Shown in pieces: positions 25,401 to 38,110 of a stretch of DNA of 64,000 nucleotides. The number at the start of each line of letters is the position of its first letter. The stretch's first letter is position 1. The DNA is from Protonemura montana. Lineage: Eukaryota > Arthropoda > Insecta > Plecoptera > Nemouridae. The notes under the pieces were generated by a model. The model saw nothing but the letters and a program-made list of their open reading frames with translations. It searched no databases and was not told where the DNA came from. A program made the position numbers and the translations under genes. Where the stretch lies: assembly GCA_947568835.1 (NCBI GenBank), contig OX387604.1, positions 3,080,001 through 3,144,000 on the forward strand. The letters are read 5' to 3'.

Positions 25401-26803
25401 TTTGATCAAATTCAGTTCTATCACAGCTGTTAATTTGGAAATGGCATTAGAAGATGGATTAATAACTGTGGTCCATCAATTTAAACATATGCCCATAGAT
25501 ATTGGATGAAATTTATATAAATTGTGTTCATTGCCGATTTTTTTTTTTAGTATTGACATTATTATTGCCTAAAAGCCAACATAATCAATGCGTGACATTA
25601 ATTGTGATCAATCGGTCTTAAGATGTCGTAAAGTTTCGGCTCTAGTACATTAGTGCGTCATTTGAAGCGTGCTGACGACAAGAGACTTACGACGTGAATG
25701 CGTCTATAGTAACTTAGTAAGTCAGCCTCAGGGTGTGGCAGACAAATCCAAAGAAGTGTACCAGATAAATTATTACCTTAGTCATTTTGAAAGTGACATA
25801 ACCAGTTTCAACAATCATTTCCTGTGAAAACTGTCTTATGCATTTATACAGCATATATTTTTTGATCCTATGTATCTGTTTACAAAACTTTTCAGTGAGT
25901 TTAATTATTTGTACATTTTCAGAATGTAGAAATGTGATGTTTTCACTCATTTACTTGCAATAGCAGGACAGCGAATTGGGTTTAATAAGTCCTGAAGTAG
26001 CGATTTATTATGGTATTTGATTGCTTTCATAGGTATCCTTGTCACGAAGAGCAAAGGTCTGTGGACCCATTTTCAAGGGACCCAACACCCAGCCCCCGTT
26101 CCAGGTTTTTTCTTGGTCCACCCCTGTCCACTCCAGCTTCAAACACAACATATCGGGCACTTATCGACACTTAGCGATGACGTCATTGTACACTCCTTAC
26201 ATTACCGAGCAGGACCACTAATGGATGCTGCACAAGTGCATAAAACATAATTACCATTAGTCGGTAAGAGTGCATTGATCAATGCATGTTTGGCGATGCA
26301 AAAAAAAAATGTGAAGGCGAGATTTTTCTATCAAGTGATTCGTATGGATACGTTGATAAAATACATTAGAGCATGTTCTTGCAGTTTGATTCAAGCAACA
26401 AATTGGTAAGTTGTGAAACTTACGACAAAGCTTGTAATCTCCAGAAGCAATGCCGCAGGCAACCACCAAATATGAGCAGTACGCATTCGATTAAAAGATA
26501 AAACATTACTTAACTATGATTTAATGAGCAGGTATCATGAAAAATCTTAATTGAAGCTTCTGAAATTTCTTTTAAGTACGAACACCGAGCACGATTTTTC
26601 CCTTATCTCCCAATTTATCAGTTATGCCATTAATTATAATTATATGGCAATACATAATACAATCACACATGCTAGTAAAACTTAAAACACCTTACGAAGC
26701 TACCCTTTTCCACACTTTTAATTAAATTTGATACGCACTACGTTCCGAAGAGAATTACCCATGCCTCTTATATTCCAGGGCCGGCGCATTTTTTTCAAGA
26801 CTC
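22480..26803. other. AT-rich non-coding DNA
   Basis: No gene supported. A CRE palindrome tgacgtca occurs at 26178-26185 inside a modest GC-richer patch (26040-26200). The rest is unremarkable AT-rich sequence. Confidence 0.55.
26178..26185. promoter_or_regulatory. CRE (TGACGTCA)
   Basis: Perfect CREB/ATF palindrome, one of four in the window (also at 3321-3328, 36011-36018 and 38329-38336). Occupancy unknown. Confidence 0.35.
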
Positions 26804-26871
26804 TCCTGCAGATCCTTCAGATCTTGCAGATCCTGCAGACATTGCAGATCCTGCAGATCCTGTAGATCCCT
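26804..26871. repeat. 9-bp tandem repeat (cctgcagat)
   Basis: About seven imperfect copies of cctgcagat, with variants such as cttcagatc and cctgtagat. Confidence 0.85.
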
Positions 26872-29280
26872 CATGTTTCTTATTCCAACATTCGAGATTA
26901 CATGCAAGTGACAGGCAGGGCCCAGCTTTCAGTAGACATCACACAAATATCTGACTCGGCGAGCTATCCACCTATAAATCTCTCTGCACGATGTAAACAC
27001 ACGATTGGAATACTAATTCCAAACCAACCTCCCTTTTTTATTCAAGATATTTACAAGATGGATACCACATTTAATCTTTCTTTCGTTTGAAAAGAAGACA
27101 TTGGAGCCTGTTGGCTGTTTGCTGTATTGAAATACTCCATCCCACACTTCTAGATTCAATCCCTTGAAAGATTGTCCAGTAGTAGGAAATAAAATATGGT
27201 TTTTCTTGCGTATTTTAAGGTCAGTTTTTTTTAGGTATGCTAGTTCATTTGTAGAAAATATCATTATCGGACTAGAGATTGGGACATCTTTGATCTGGGG
27301 GTGAAATTTCTGGAAAAATCAGTGAAACGCGCTACATTTTAAGTACATGGTTAAGCTAAATTCATTTTTTGATCCTGAGAAAAATGTCCCCAAAATAATA
27401 AGAGGGTGCCCTTTGACCACGAGTATAAGCACACGTCGACCCCAAGCACACCCTTTTCGAGGGTCAGGGTAAAATCTTATAGGGTGACTTAAGAGATATT
27501 CAAACAATATCATGCAGGCCGGCAGGTATTGCCCTCGTACCTCATATAAGGTTGGTACACTAGTTACATTTCATTTATCAGATCTGTAGTAGACTATGAT
27601 CACCATTTCCTTTTAAACACTTCTAAAAAACTAACACTACCAAATTTGCTTTTTTTTTTCACAATACTGTTTTTTTTTTTTTTTTTTTTTTAGAAAATGG
27701 TTACCAACCCTTAAAATACGTGAAGAAATTACTTTCAAGATAAGGACACACATGGGTGATTTTTATTAGGGTTGAAACATAAAATATAAACTGTATTTCA
27801 ATCACACAAATCAAGGAGGGGCAGGTGAATGGCTGGGGGGCCCAAAGAGAACGGTTGGTATTTGATACTATAATAATATGGAATTGTTTTGTAACAAGAG
27901 GTACCAGATAGTTTATCGAATAAACCCAAATACACCATGATGGGAAATACTTATAACAATACTATAATACAAGTATTCCACACTTGCAATCATTTCCGTC
28001 ATCTAGTCATTCCACAAAAAATTGTTAATGTAATTTTAATTTAATCAAATCTTACCTGCTGCTATGCTATGGATCATATTTAGCATTAGTTAAGATTATT
28101 CACTGTTCTGTAATTAATGAAAAAATACTTTTTTTGTGGATCACGTAATATCAATGGTTCCTAATACCAAGCCTCAAACTGCATTTAGTAAATGTTGTGC
28201 CACTGGAAAATAATGAAGATAGTCTTTTTGAACATGTCAATTAAAAATAGGCAGAGACACGCCGTGTCAATTTATATTGATTTAGATGCAACTGATAAAC
28301 GAATTGTTAATGATTCATAAAAATAAATGGTGCATTGAATTGATCAGACCAGTTTTACTTGGATAATGATGATATTTAATCTGCATGTTGCAGGATAGCT
28401 CCAGTGAAAATCTATGGAAAATTTGGATTGGGGCAAACTGTCCCACATTTTATGAGCTCAAAATTGCAACGACGCGTGAAAATACAATTATTTGACACAC
28501 TATTTATAGGGCAATATGTTGTTATGAAATAATTATCGCATGACTTTGAAAAATTTGTGCGTATAGGTAAATGGCATGTAATAAATTCCAGCACCAGCGG
28601 ATGATTTCATTTCGCTCCAAACAGCAAAGCGGGGTATGAAATACGATGCATAAATCATCTAGATTGATATCAAAAACCTGTTAAAAAGCTTTTTTAATGG
28701 ATTTTTTTTGCACATCGCATTTGTTTACCGACTTTATTATGGTAAAAGATAGTGGAATTAATTGAAATCCGGTAACGAACTTACCAAACAACTAATAATA
28801 CCTAAATTCTCATATTTATAGGTTATTATTATATTTTTTTAGCATCCGAAATTTCTTGGGAGCCAAATCAGACGAATCCTTGTAAACGATGCAAAACCAG
28901 CAAGATGCACTGGTCTGCTTTTTGGTCGATTGTAGTAAAATGTTACCAGTTATTTTATTTTTAGTTTCGGCTTCAATTACTGGGCGGTCCAATGCAAAAC
29001 AAGCATAGATATTAAAAAAAAAAAATGGGAATACAATTCAAAAATCAAAATCCAAACGAGATTTTTCTCGCTTTCCACAAGCTTTTCTTTTTAATAAGTA
29101 TGCCATAATCTACTGTAAGCCCATCAATACCGAGTTACGCAATGCTAAACTGAAACATGGAGTAGTTTTAAATACTTAAAAATAGATAATATTTTGAAAA
29201 TTCATGTCAAAATACACCAACACATATTTATAGGTGGCCATTTGAGACCATTTAAGTAAGATATTTTACTTGGCACTAAT
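26872..29280. other. AT-rich non-coding DNA
   Basis: No gene supported. Contains a T22 run (27670-27691) and a 17-mer (27318-27334) shared with 40705-40721. Confidence 0.55.
27670..27691. repeat. T22 homopolymer
   Basis: Twenty-two consecutive T on the plus strand, with another T-rich tract about 20 bp earlier. It could be the poly(A) tail of a minus-strand retroposed element, but no element body or target-site duplication is visible. Confidence 0.85.
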
Positions 29281-29289
29281 TATATGTCC

Positions 29290-29490
29290 ATTATATACCA
29301 TTGACACCATGGATTATTAGGGATAAATGGACAATAAAGTACTATGGTTACCATGGACTACCATAGTCCCAAGGATAACCTAAATACCATAAATACCATG
29401 GATTCCATGGATTCCATGAATACCACAAATATTCCTGGATCCTCAGGATAACCAAGGATACCATGGATAATAGAATACCCTGGATACCAA
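29290..29490. repeat. Degenerate ~10-bp repeat (taccatggat)
   Basis: Many imperfect copies of taccatggat, attccatgg and accaaggat at near-10-bp spacing. The CCATGG core is palindromic, so the tract reads similarly on both strands. It looks like an old, decayed minisatellite. Confidence 0.7.
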
Positions 29491-29742
29491 AATGCACAAA
29501 TAAAAAGAAACGAAAACCTGTGTTTACAACGATATTTTTCAAAAAGATCAAATTGGTCACCAACAGCTTAAGAAAGTCTCCACAATAACGCAAAGCTTAA
29601 GTAATGCGGTTTGGACGGATCAGTTGCACATTTAATATGACATGTCATATGATTGTGGTCAGTCACCATATTATTTAGCGTACAATTTGTGCTGGCTCGT
29701 TATCCCATTCTCCCAAGCCGCAAACCAACCTCGATATCTTAA

Positions 29743-29776
29743 GATCTTGACATCTTAACATCTTGACATCTTGACC
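29743..29776. repeat. 8-bp tandem repeat (catcttga)
   Basis: About four copies of catcttRa in direct tandem. Confidence 0.8.
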
Positions 29777-30023
29777 TTATCTCCTCCACGTCTTGGCATT
29801 AAGGTGCAAACGCAGAGCATTAGATTGACATTTTCGTCCCCTGTTTTGTGTTTTGGGGCATATTAGTGCCTTCCTATTCAAGATGGCTTAGAAGATCTGG
29901 GTAGTCGTCGAAAAAAAGGCACCCGGACGATTTTGATAGATAAAGGAGAATATAATTATTTGGGGGAGTGGAAATTGGAAGCGAAGGTTTATAGAAAGAG
30001 AATACGAAAATTAGGAAAGTAGA

Positions 30024-30036
30024 CCCCCCCCCCCCC
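30024..30036. repeat. C13 homopolymer
   Basis: Thirteen consecutive C. Together with the G21 run 80 bp away it gives complementary tracts that could pair. Confidence 0.9.
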
Positions 30037-30070
30037 AATCAATTCAAGGTCGCAGCAAATCTACGAGTTA

Positions 30071-30136
30071 CATGACCTGTCAAGACCTGTCACGACTTGG
30101 CAAGACCCATGGCGAGGGGGGGGGGGGGGGGGGGGG
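30071..30136. repeat. 10-bp tandem repeat followed by a G21 homopolymer
   Basis: Direct repeats of gacctgtcaa-type units (30074-30106) are followed by 21 consecutive G at 30116-30136. Confidence 0.85.
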
Positions 30137-32680
30137 CTCCAGTAGATGTTGCGTGTTTGCTGCTAGCTTGGAATTGGACTTACCTACTTCTGAAAGTAAG
30201 TGCATCTGATTTTGGGCACTTCTATGGCTGATAAATGATCATATAACTCAATACATTAGCATGGACGGGAAAACTGCAGACAATATGTGTTAAAAAAAGG
30301 AATCTCCCGGGAATCGCAGACGTTTCCAAGTTATGAAAAATATGGCAGATGTTGGCGGGTAAAGGCATTGAATATCATTTTTAAAGATTGTTTAATGTAT
30401 TTTCGTTTTAAATCATAATCATCTGAAATTTGTGACAGGTAAAACATTAGTAAGTTTTATAGCCATGTAAGCTGTCTGAAGTTATTAACGGATATTCTTT
30501 TTCCAAGCAGTAACGTATGAAAACAAAACAGAAAATGCAAGCTCGAAACGAATTATATGCTTTTAAGCCCCCCACGTTGTTTTCGTTAACACAACACAAA
30601 AAGTGTTTGCTATTTATTGCTTAAATCGAATAATTTATTATTTAAATTGTTAGAAATAACAATTATTTTTTCTTTTTATTGGTGTCTTTCGATTGGTGTG
30701 TGGAATGTTTATTCGTACTGGCTGGATCAGAACTGTTTGCGATGTTAAAGTGGAATTCGTCACAGAAAATTGTTCTTAACAATTTAGCAGGGTTATTGTT
30801 ATTTCCAGCACATGATGTACCATCCCTTATAGATACTGATAATTTAAAAAATCATTACGGCTTGTTTATAAGTTCTCTCAGTTTTCCTCTTCCTCCCCTG
30901 GTTTGGTACCTATATGGTTTAAAGCTGATACTAAAATAGCGTTCAAAAATGATGAAAAACTCAGAAAAGCAGAAAAATGTGGAAACGAACATTTAAAGGT
31001 TAAAAAAAATTGGGTATTTCTACAATGGTCAGTATTTCTATGAAAGTGATAGTGGAAAAAAAATTCGGAATTTACCAAAATCACTCCAAACGTCAAAACC
31101 GAAAATGTTCATAGCGCAAAGTGCAGCGGATAAGATTTGCATGCTCTGGATTTCAACAGTAACTCTGGGTTACTGGAATCCGCAAAACCTGGGGGTACAT
31201 GAAATTTTTCCTCACAGGAAGTAGATCTTAAGGAATGAGTGCTGGAGAGAATGAATCGTTAACGTGTTTGCTATCACTTTGGTCCTTTTTGATGACCGAC
31301 ATTTTGAATTTGGTCTTGGACTTATAGCTCCTGTCGGTTTCTAGCTGTCTAGCAATGAAATCCGTTTCAAATAACGTGTCTAAGACATTTCATAGCCAGT
31401 CTCTAAATAGAGATGAATGACCGGTATTAAGTGTCCAGTACAGGAGAAGAAATCAGAAGGGAGAAGAGACCGTTCCATCCCATGAAGTCCAGACCTGTAA
31501 ATCGGTACCAAATCAACCGAAATGGTCCATACAAAGCCGCCATTTGTCAACAGTACGCCAAATGCGATTCCATAACTGCTTACGATAACAGTTCCAGGAA
31601 GAAAGTACATGAAAAATGTAATTAAGGAGCACTTAGAGAAAATCTAAAGAGGTTATGGACACACTAGAAGTGTATTTGTTTAAAAACTAGTCTAAAAACT
31701 TTTACGAGTGTTAAACGTTGATAGTTTTGACACCGATAGTCAAGTTTCAAATATGACCAGCGTATATTTCTTCATTCCCAGTTCTGTAGACAATTTCTTC
31801 ATCAGTTCGAACACTACCCATAAAATTTGCGAAAACAAATACATAAATTCCTAACGTTTTTTCTAAATTTAAGGTACGACGCATCATGATTGGCCAAAAC
31901 AAGTGAACCGATCAACACATCCATAACTAACTTGAATTCAATCCAGTTGATTAGGCTATACCAATAGTGGAGCTGAAATAACTCCTGGTCAGTAGCTTGA
32001 CAAGCGAGGAGAACCGCCCTAAGATCTCCCCATTCCTCCGTTCCTCCATGGCTCATGCTTTGGTCTCTACATGTCTCAGATCGTGACGTACCCGGGACGT
32101 CTGCCCCCTTGCCCCGTTTGCCCAAAGCGTGGGAAGATAACGCATCCCGCAGCACATGCAGGACTTCATTTTCATCTCTTTTGTATTTTTCCTTCTATAA
32201 CCTCCCGGATATCGCGTGCTCGCATTTGCTTCTTTTGTCCTGCTGTACGAAATCCAACAACTCGTATCCTTATTCGTTATCCCGAACTTTCCGAACCATT
32301 TACGTTGCTGTGTCATCCTGAATGGCTGGTCCAGAGAGGGGATTGGGGAAGGGGGTGATATCAAAATGTACCCCCACAATGACGCGACACAATAGGTCTG
32401 AGCCATCAACTCCTCCTCTGGACAAACAATTGGGCACGTAGATGGAAACACTGGGCTATAACTCATAATTATTAGAGTAAGCAAACTTTTAGAAAAGCAA
32501 GCTTCTATCATAGTCAGAAAACCCCTACAATGAACTTTAAAAACGCCTAGGAAATGTTTGAATGAATATTTCTAATGTAATTTCTCTGCGGTACCCGATA
32601 ATTCATATATGTTTGTTTAGTAATCCTCTGTTAGTTTTAACTGAATCCATTTGGGGCACTTTCAGATTCTATGATGCTCG
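30137..32680. other. AT-rich non-coding DNA with one GC-richer patch
   Basis: No gene supported. The patch at about 32040-32160 is open on both strands (minus-strand frames of 113 and 152 codons at 31814-32155 and 32053-32511), but the translations have no recognisable domain and overlap one another in different frames. They are treated as chance. Confidence 0.5.
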
Positions 32681-33032
32681 AATTCCGGTTGCTTTTCAAT
32701 GGTCGTATACGTCATCGGCAAGTGCTTCCGGTTTCCGGAAGCACGACGCCGACGCCATTTTCCACGGCGTCTATGGCGTCACGCTCGTCCAACAGCGTCT
32801 GCATTCGGCTAGGCATGTTGTCCACGACAATGGAATTCCATTTCTGTTCCTACTTTGTCTTCGTAGGCGACGCTAACTCATGGACCACTGTCTCTTCTTG
32901 TATCTTCTGTCGGAAGGCAAAAATCAGCCGTCGAAACTCAATGCTTTTTCTCATATTCAACGCAAATGGAACGAATTGGCAATTGGCGAAATAAAATAGC
33001 GTTCTTAGGAATGTTTCGTTATCAACAGCAAT
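32680..33032 (-). pseudogene. Possible decayed coding fragment or CpG-rich regulatory element
   Basis: The minus strand is open from 33032 to a TAG at 32850-32852 (60 codons). After that stop it stays open in the same frame for 45 codons, to a TGA at 32712-32714. The second part has a charged, protein-like run (MPSRMQTLLDERDAIDAVE). The segment is CpG-rich for this window. It could be a relic of a transposon or retrogene exon, but I recognise no family, and plus-strand frames are also open here. The same region has a perfect inverted repeat of two ETS-type CCGGAAG sites (32722-32744) and a CRE half-site, so a promoter or enhancer is an equally good reading. Confidence 0.2.
32722..32744. promoter_or_regulatory. 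Palindromic pair of ETS-type sites
   Basis: gtgcttccgg and ccggaagcac are perfect 10-bp inverted arms separated by ttt. Each arm contains CCGGAAG, the ETS-family core. Dual inverted ETS sites are a known arrangement in some CpG-rich promoters; function here is inferred. Confidence 0.35.
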
Positions 33033-35370
33033 TCAAATCAGGTCAATCGGTTTTTTAATTTAATCGATCCTCTATTTTCTGGAAACACATCTGTCATTCA
33101 TAGAAGACCACACACAGTGCAATCATTCTCGTTACAACTAATTAAAAACTAGGTAATTTAAAGATTTATATGGGCTCATAAAGAGCAGAAATAATTTTAT
33201 TTCATTAGTATAGCTGCGCATTTTTTTTTTTGCATGATCTTCTAATTGGTGAAATCAAGTATTTCGATAATGATGCTGAAATTCCTTGCGCTGTATAATC
33301 AATCTTTTGTACCAACGGTGAAAGATAAAAATTGGACTTGACCATCATAGCCACTCAAAGAGTTCGTAATCTTTCAGCAGAACAGAGAGCCATTCATCCT
33401 CACCCTTGAGGGTGATGATTAAAAGTTGAAACAATCCTTGGGCACAAGCTGCCTAGGCCCAATTAGAATGCGTTTGAAAATTATTGCGAATACATTTTAT
33501 GGTGAGATTGATTTTAAAAATGAAGTAAGTTTGAAATGGAAAACGCCCATGCTGTTGAAAAGGTGTTGATTATTGATAAGTAAGTATCTGCATACAAGTT
33601 CTGTTCAAAATACAGGTTTCGTTACTTAGTAATGCAGCAACAAAGATGGAGACTTCTAGAGAAGATTTTTGAAACTATGAAGTATCTCTTGCGTGAAGAA
33701 AATGATTAATTAAGTAGAGAAATACTTAGCTATTCATCGTTAATTGGGACCATGATAATTAAAAATAACAACAAGGGGAATGAGTTTCAATTTTAAGCAA
33801 AGTCAACTTACTGTTGAACTGTACATTGTAAAGAAAGCTATAAATTCGTTGAGGAAAGGTAAGGTGAGATCTTCACAAACTAGATACCAGAAAAAACTTA
33901 TCACAATTATAACTCACCTAAAAATGTTATTATATAAGATCACGTAGACAAATTGCTTCATAATAGTTATCATTATTCTAAAACGCTTCCCCAATTTAAG
34001 CGAACGAAGTACCTTTATGTAGTGTAAAAAATAGTTACAGTGATGATATAAGTTTCAATCTGGAAATACGAAAAATAAAAATAAACTATGAAGTCCATGG
34101 CCTCCGGTCAGTCAAGAGCTGCTTTGGAAGTAGTAAGGCAGCTCGAAAAAAGCATCTAGCATCATCTGTCGGCCGAATACGCAACGAAAAACATGTGGAA
34201 TCCATCGTGAAAACATCATCTCTCCTAAATACACTATCACAGTCGCAAGAAATGCACTTTTTAAATGATATTTTGCACAGTAAAATATTATGTGTTATTT
34301 CTACAGATGAGTTATCACCCCTACAACCTATTAAGGGAAAATCCGTGGATTAATAAGACATTTCTGTGGAGATATCGACGGTTTTCCATGTCGTAAGTTT
34401 AAATTTTCTTTTTCTAGCTTGGTGAAATTTCTAGGACATGCGCATGAAATGAACGGGAAATGAAAATCGTTGTTGAATTGCAGAGATAAAAAGAGGGGAC
34501 TTTGGCAAATAGCGATTGGAAACTGTACTTGTATAAAATGGCTGGCCATTACGTGCAAAACAACAGTGGTTCCAACAATCATTCTATTCTATTTACGAAT
34601 TCCAAAATTAATTGTACTATTAAGCTATCGATGGCTTCGTGTCTACGTAAAAACAGTCAACTCTTTGAGCCAATGAGATAACTGCAAGATTAAAAACACA
34701 TTTGCTATTTTAAGCTGAAATTTCCATTTCATTTTCTCAATAATGCAAAAAATAATTGTCCACTCTCAATTTTCTTTCATACAATGAATAAGTTCAGGGA
34801 TATGGGATATATTTATTTATAAGTGTTGTTTTGATTGATTGGGCGTTATTAAATATATGAGTAAATCATAAACTATCATAATAATTTATTATTGGTCAGT
34901 CACCTCGCTCAGACACCATAGGGACCATTAATTCAATTTGATAAAAGTCGTGACAAAGAGGGATAATTATGCCTTCCTCTCTTTTAAAAGAGATCTCCAT
35001 TTTTATGTCTCCATAGACACATTAATCACTAGATTTACAATAATTTACAGAGATCACAACCGCGCCCACTCCCTGCAACTACCAACTCCTAGTAACTACA
35101 GAAAGAGTAATAAATCAGAACACATGCAATTTTGATATTAAATTATCAACATGCAATTTCAATACTAAATTACCTGCACACATTTTCAACCAGCAAGAAC
35201 AAAATCATTGCTCATACTATGTACTACCATAAATTCCTTATTCCAAAAGTTCTCTTTAGCATTCGTTGCAATACCTTTATAGTATAGACTATTGTAAGTC
35301 AACTTAGCTGTTATATGATAAGATATCGAAGAGCTATAACTTCGGCTTTTAGTCCCATACCTTAACTTAG
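33033..35370. other. AT-rich non-coding DNA
   Basis: No gene, RNA or repeat of note. Confidence 0.6.
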
Positions 35371-35438
35371 CTTGCCCCTTCCCCTGCTCCTGCCCCTTCC
35401 CCTGCCCCTGCCCCTGCCACCGGCCCTGCCCGCTGGGC
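35371..35438. repeat. C-rich degenerate hexamer tract (cccctg/cccctt)
   Basis: About ten copies of ccctgc/cccctt-type hexamers. On the minus strand this reads as a Gly/Gln/Lys repeat (GQGKGQ), which is a repeat artefact rather than a gene. Confidence 0.8.
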
Positions 35439-36169
35439 CCACTCACCCACTCTCAGGCTTCCCTCCAGACCTTTGGAACAGTGGAACAGAAATTATTGCA
35501 CTTTTTCGGGCCACGAACCAAGGATAGTTAGCGTCACGTGCTCAGATGAATGGTAATGGCAAAATCCTTTCTTAAAAGTCCACTGGATTTACGTCCTCGT
35601 GTGCTAAGGTAAACTTTGAAAGAGAAACGTAAGACTAACATTAAAATAGTAGTTATATTGATGTAGAATCGAGTCATAAAGTACCTAGCCGTAACTTTGT
35701 AAATTCTTATAGATATGGTCTCATTCAAAACCGATGTTTGTCTTGAACAGCGAACGTCTCAATTGGAGCTCAGCTCTCAAGAATGGTTTTACACTCCTGT
35801 CTAATATCACGTTACAAACTTGAAAGATAAGTTACATATTTATGTATTGATTTATCTGGACTACGTCATCAAACTGGGCCTACAATAAAAATAATAATTA
35901 AATTGTACGTTTATTTAGAAACGCATGATGAGCATGACTAAAATAAAAAATCAAGATCAAAATACGCTTTTGGCAATCGTTTGAAATCAGTCACTTTTGA
36001 AAGAGCGCGATGACGTCAAAACCCCCGTACCCTTTCGAAAAGAAAACATAATATAGTTGAAAATGCATCAAGCGAATCTGAAAAGAAGAAACTTTCCTTG
36101 TATATAAATAACGACCTGCTATATGGCAATTTCTTTGAATAATTTACCCTATTCTGGCTAGGGGTTTAC
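35439..36169. other. AT-rich non-coding DNA
   Basis: A CRE palindrome lies at 36011-36018. Otherwise nothing is seen. Confidence 0.55.
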
Positions 36170-36480
36170 GGTAGCAGCAAGCATGAGCCGGCCCCAGGAT
36201 GGGAACTTTGGTGTAGTGTGGGGTGGGGTGGGGATGAAGGGTGGGGGCACACTCTTCGCTGTACATGCGTGAACTCGGGAGGTGGGAAAGTGCGGAGGGA
36301 CCGACTGGTGCAGCTACAGAAGCCTCCCAGCAGCATGCGGCTGCCATGGAGCTTGCACATAGCTATGGTATATTTTCAAATGGCTGGGAGGTGGGCTGGA
36401 TTGAGCTGTAAAGCTATCAATGTTGACCCGCGCTCTTCTAGCTTCTCCTTGCTAGATGGAAAGCTCCCCAGGCGATATGC
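36170..36480. promoter_or_regulatory. GC-rich island with G-quadruplex motif and Su(H)-like site
   Basis: G runs at 36220-36223, 36225-36228, 36230-36233, 36239-36241 and 36243-36247 form a strong quadruplex motif on the plus strand. GTGGGAA (Su(H) core) is at 36282-36288 and ctgccatgg (PHO-like GCCAT) near 36340. Open frames on both strands reflect composition. Candidate regulatory element. Confidence 0.3.
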
Positions 36481-38029
36481 AAATTGGTTCCATGGTACTA
36501 AAGGGATCTTCCTTCGGCCTGTATGGGGCAAAAAGCAATTACAGTAAATCGCGTCTAGTCTCTCAGTGTGTTTCTTCTTATTCTACGCTTACTATCTTTC
36601 TTCTAGTGTTTTATTTCTTTTCATTCTCATGTCTTCCATACCATTCTCTTATATTGTATCGCGCTGCACTCTACATAAATTCAATTATTCATCATTTTGT
36701 TTATTTTGTTTATTGTTGTTTATTGTATTGGGATTTACTTATCGCTCCACTTGACGACTATTCGGGTGAATAAGGATATCAGATAGAAAAGTTATGATTT
36801 TTATCTCTGATCAGAAATCATTTGCAAAATAAATCTCGACTTTAATATAAATAAACTGTTTACAACGTTCTAAAGCACTAGGTGCAAATAAATGTTTCTT
36901 TGGGTCCACATTAAAAAATATAAAATAATTTTGTGAATTTTCTTTTATGAACCCAATGGTTACAGCAATGGTATTCTGGTGCATGGTGAAATGGTGGTGG
37001 AGAGCAATAGTGTTCTCAAATTAATCCGAACTCTAAAACTCTGTATTTGCAGAAATATTTTAAAATACTTTTAATATTAAGGTTGGTATTCTGGAGCCTC
37101 GACTGCGAGCAGTTAGTTGGTACATAGCAACATCCCTTAGCCAAGGTTTTGTAAATGTCTCCCAGCATTTAAATTGGTCTCCAGTACTAAAAATAAACAA
37201 CATTTTACATGAAAAGAGCATTAAAATGGATCCATGATACTATGGCAATAGTGTAGTTAATATTTCCACTAGGTCATAATTTCATTACCGTAAATTACTG
37301 GACATGGAACTCTGCACATTATAAGTACACTCGCTGCTTGTTCTAACCCGAGCTAAACCACGTTATATAAAATTATATGATTAAAATTGCACTACTGGAT
37401 TACCTAAGTAGAAAATTGCTGGTAAATTAGAGTTAATTTGCTTATTATTATTTAAAGACAATTCTTGTACAGTTAATTTGGTGTAAGATTGCATTTGGTT
37501 TGAGAAATATCTGTGAGCAGATCCGAGTGTAGGCAGCTGCAGCGCTGTTACGCATACCTACCTACCATGCCATGCTATCGCTTATACGCTCGGTGCCTCT
37601 CGAATATTTTCCCCCAAACTATAATTAACGTCAGAACTTTACACCGTTCTACCTAAAATTATTAAAATACAAAAACCAAGCCACCAAACCTTTTTTAATT
37701 CAACCTAAAAAGGTACTTACATTCACTGTTGAATGTGAAACCCTTCTCTCCCCGAACAAGAAGTGTATATACGAACGAGAAACTACCACAGACTAATAAT
37801 AAATGCTACATAACATTCATGATAAGAGAATTATGTTAGTTGACGGATAGTTCAATCGTTTTGTAATGCAGTCCTTACTCTCCGGGTTCAACCCCTCAAA
37901 TCTTATTCTCAATACACTCCAATCGTTTAGAGAAGATCAGAAATCAAGAAACTACTGTTAAGTGGCTTTCTTTTTTGACTTCCATTTCCAGTAGTCATTG
38001 ATGGTGTCTGATGCTCGAACGGGTGTGTA
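36481..38029. other. AT-rich non-coding DNA
   Basis: No gene supported. A TACCTA doublet occurs near 37557-37564. Confidence 0.6.
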
Positions 38030-38110
38030 GGGGGGGGGGGATGGTATAGGGGGCATGGGGTGGCGAATAGCCCGCAAGCGATGGGACTTTAAGGGATGGG
38101 GCGCATCGAA
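38030..38110. repeat. G11 run and G-rich tract
   Basis: Eleven consecutive G (38030-38040), followed by further G3-G5 clusters to about 38110. Quadruplex-capable on the plus strand. Confidence 0.75.

Noticed and set aside
27670-27691. Poly(T) as the tail of a retroposed element
   Set aside because: No element body, internal promoter or target-site duplication could be seen next to it.
5157-30136. Long G, C and T homopolymers as functional sites
   Set aside because: More likely slippage products or base-calling length errors. Recorded only as repeats.
31814-32511. Overlapping minus-strand frames of 113 and 152 codons
   Set aside because: They overlap in different frames, have mixed composition and no domain, and plus-strand frames also cross the same bases.
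37855-37903. tRNA-like T-arm (cgggttcaacccc)
   Set aside because: No matching A box, anticodon stem or acceptor stem at the right distance. At most a decayed tRNA-derived fragment.
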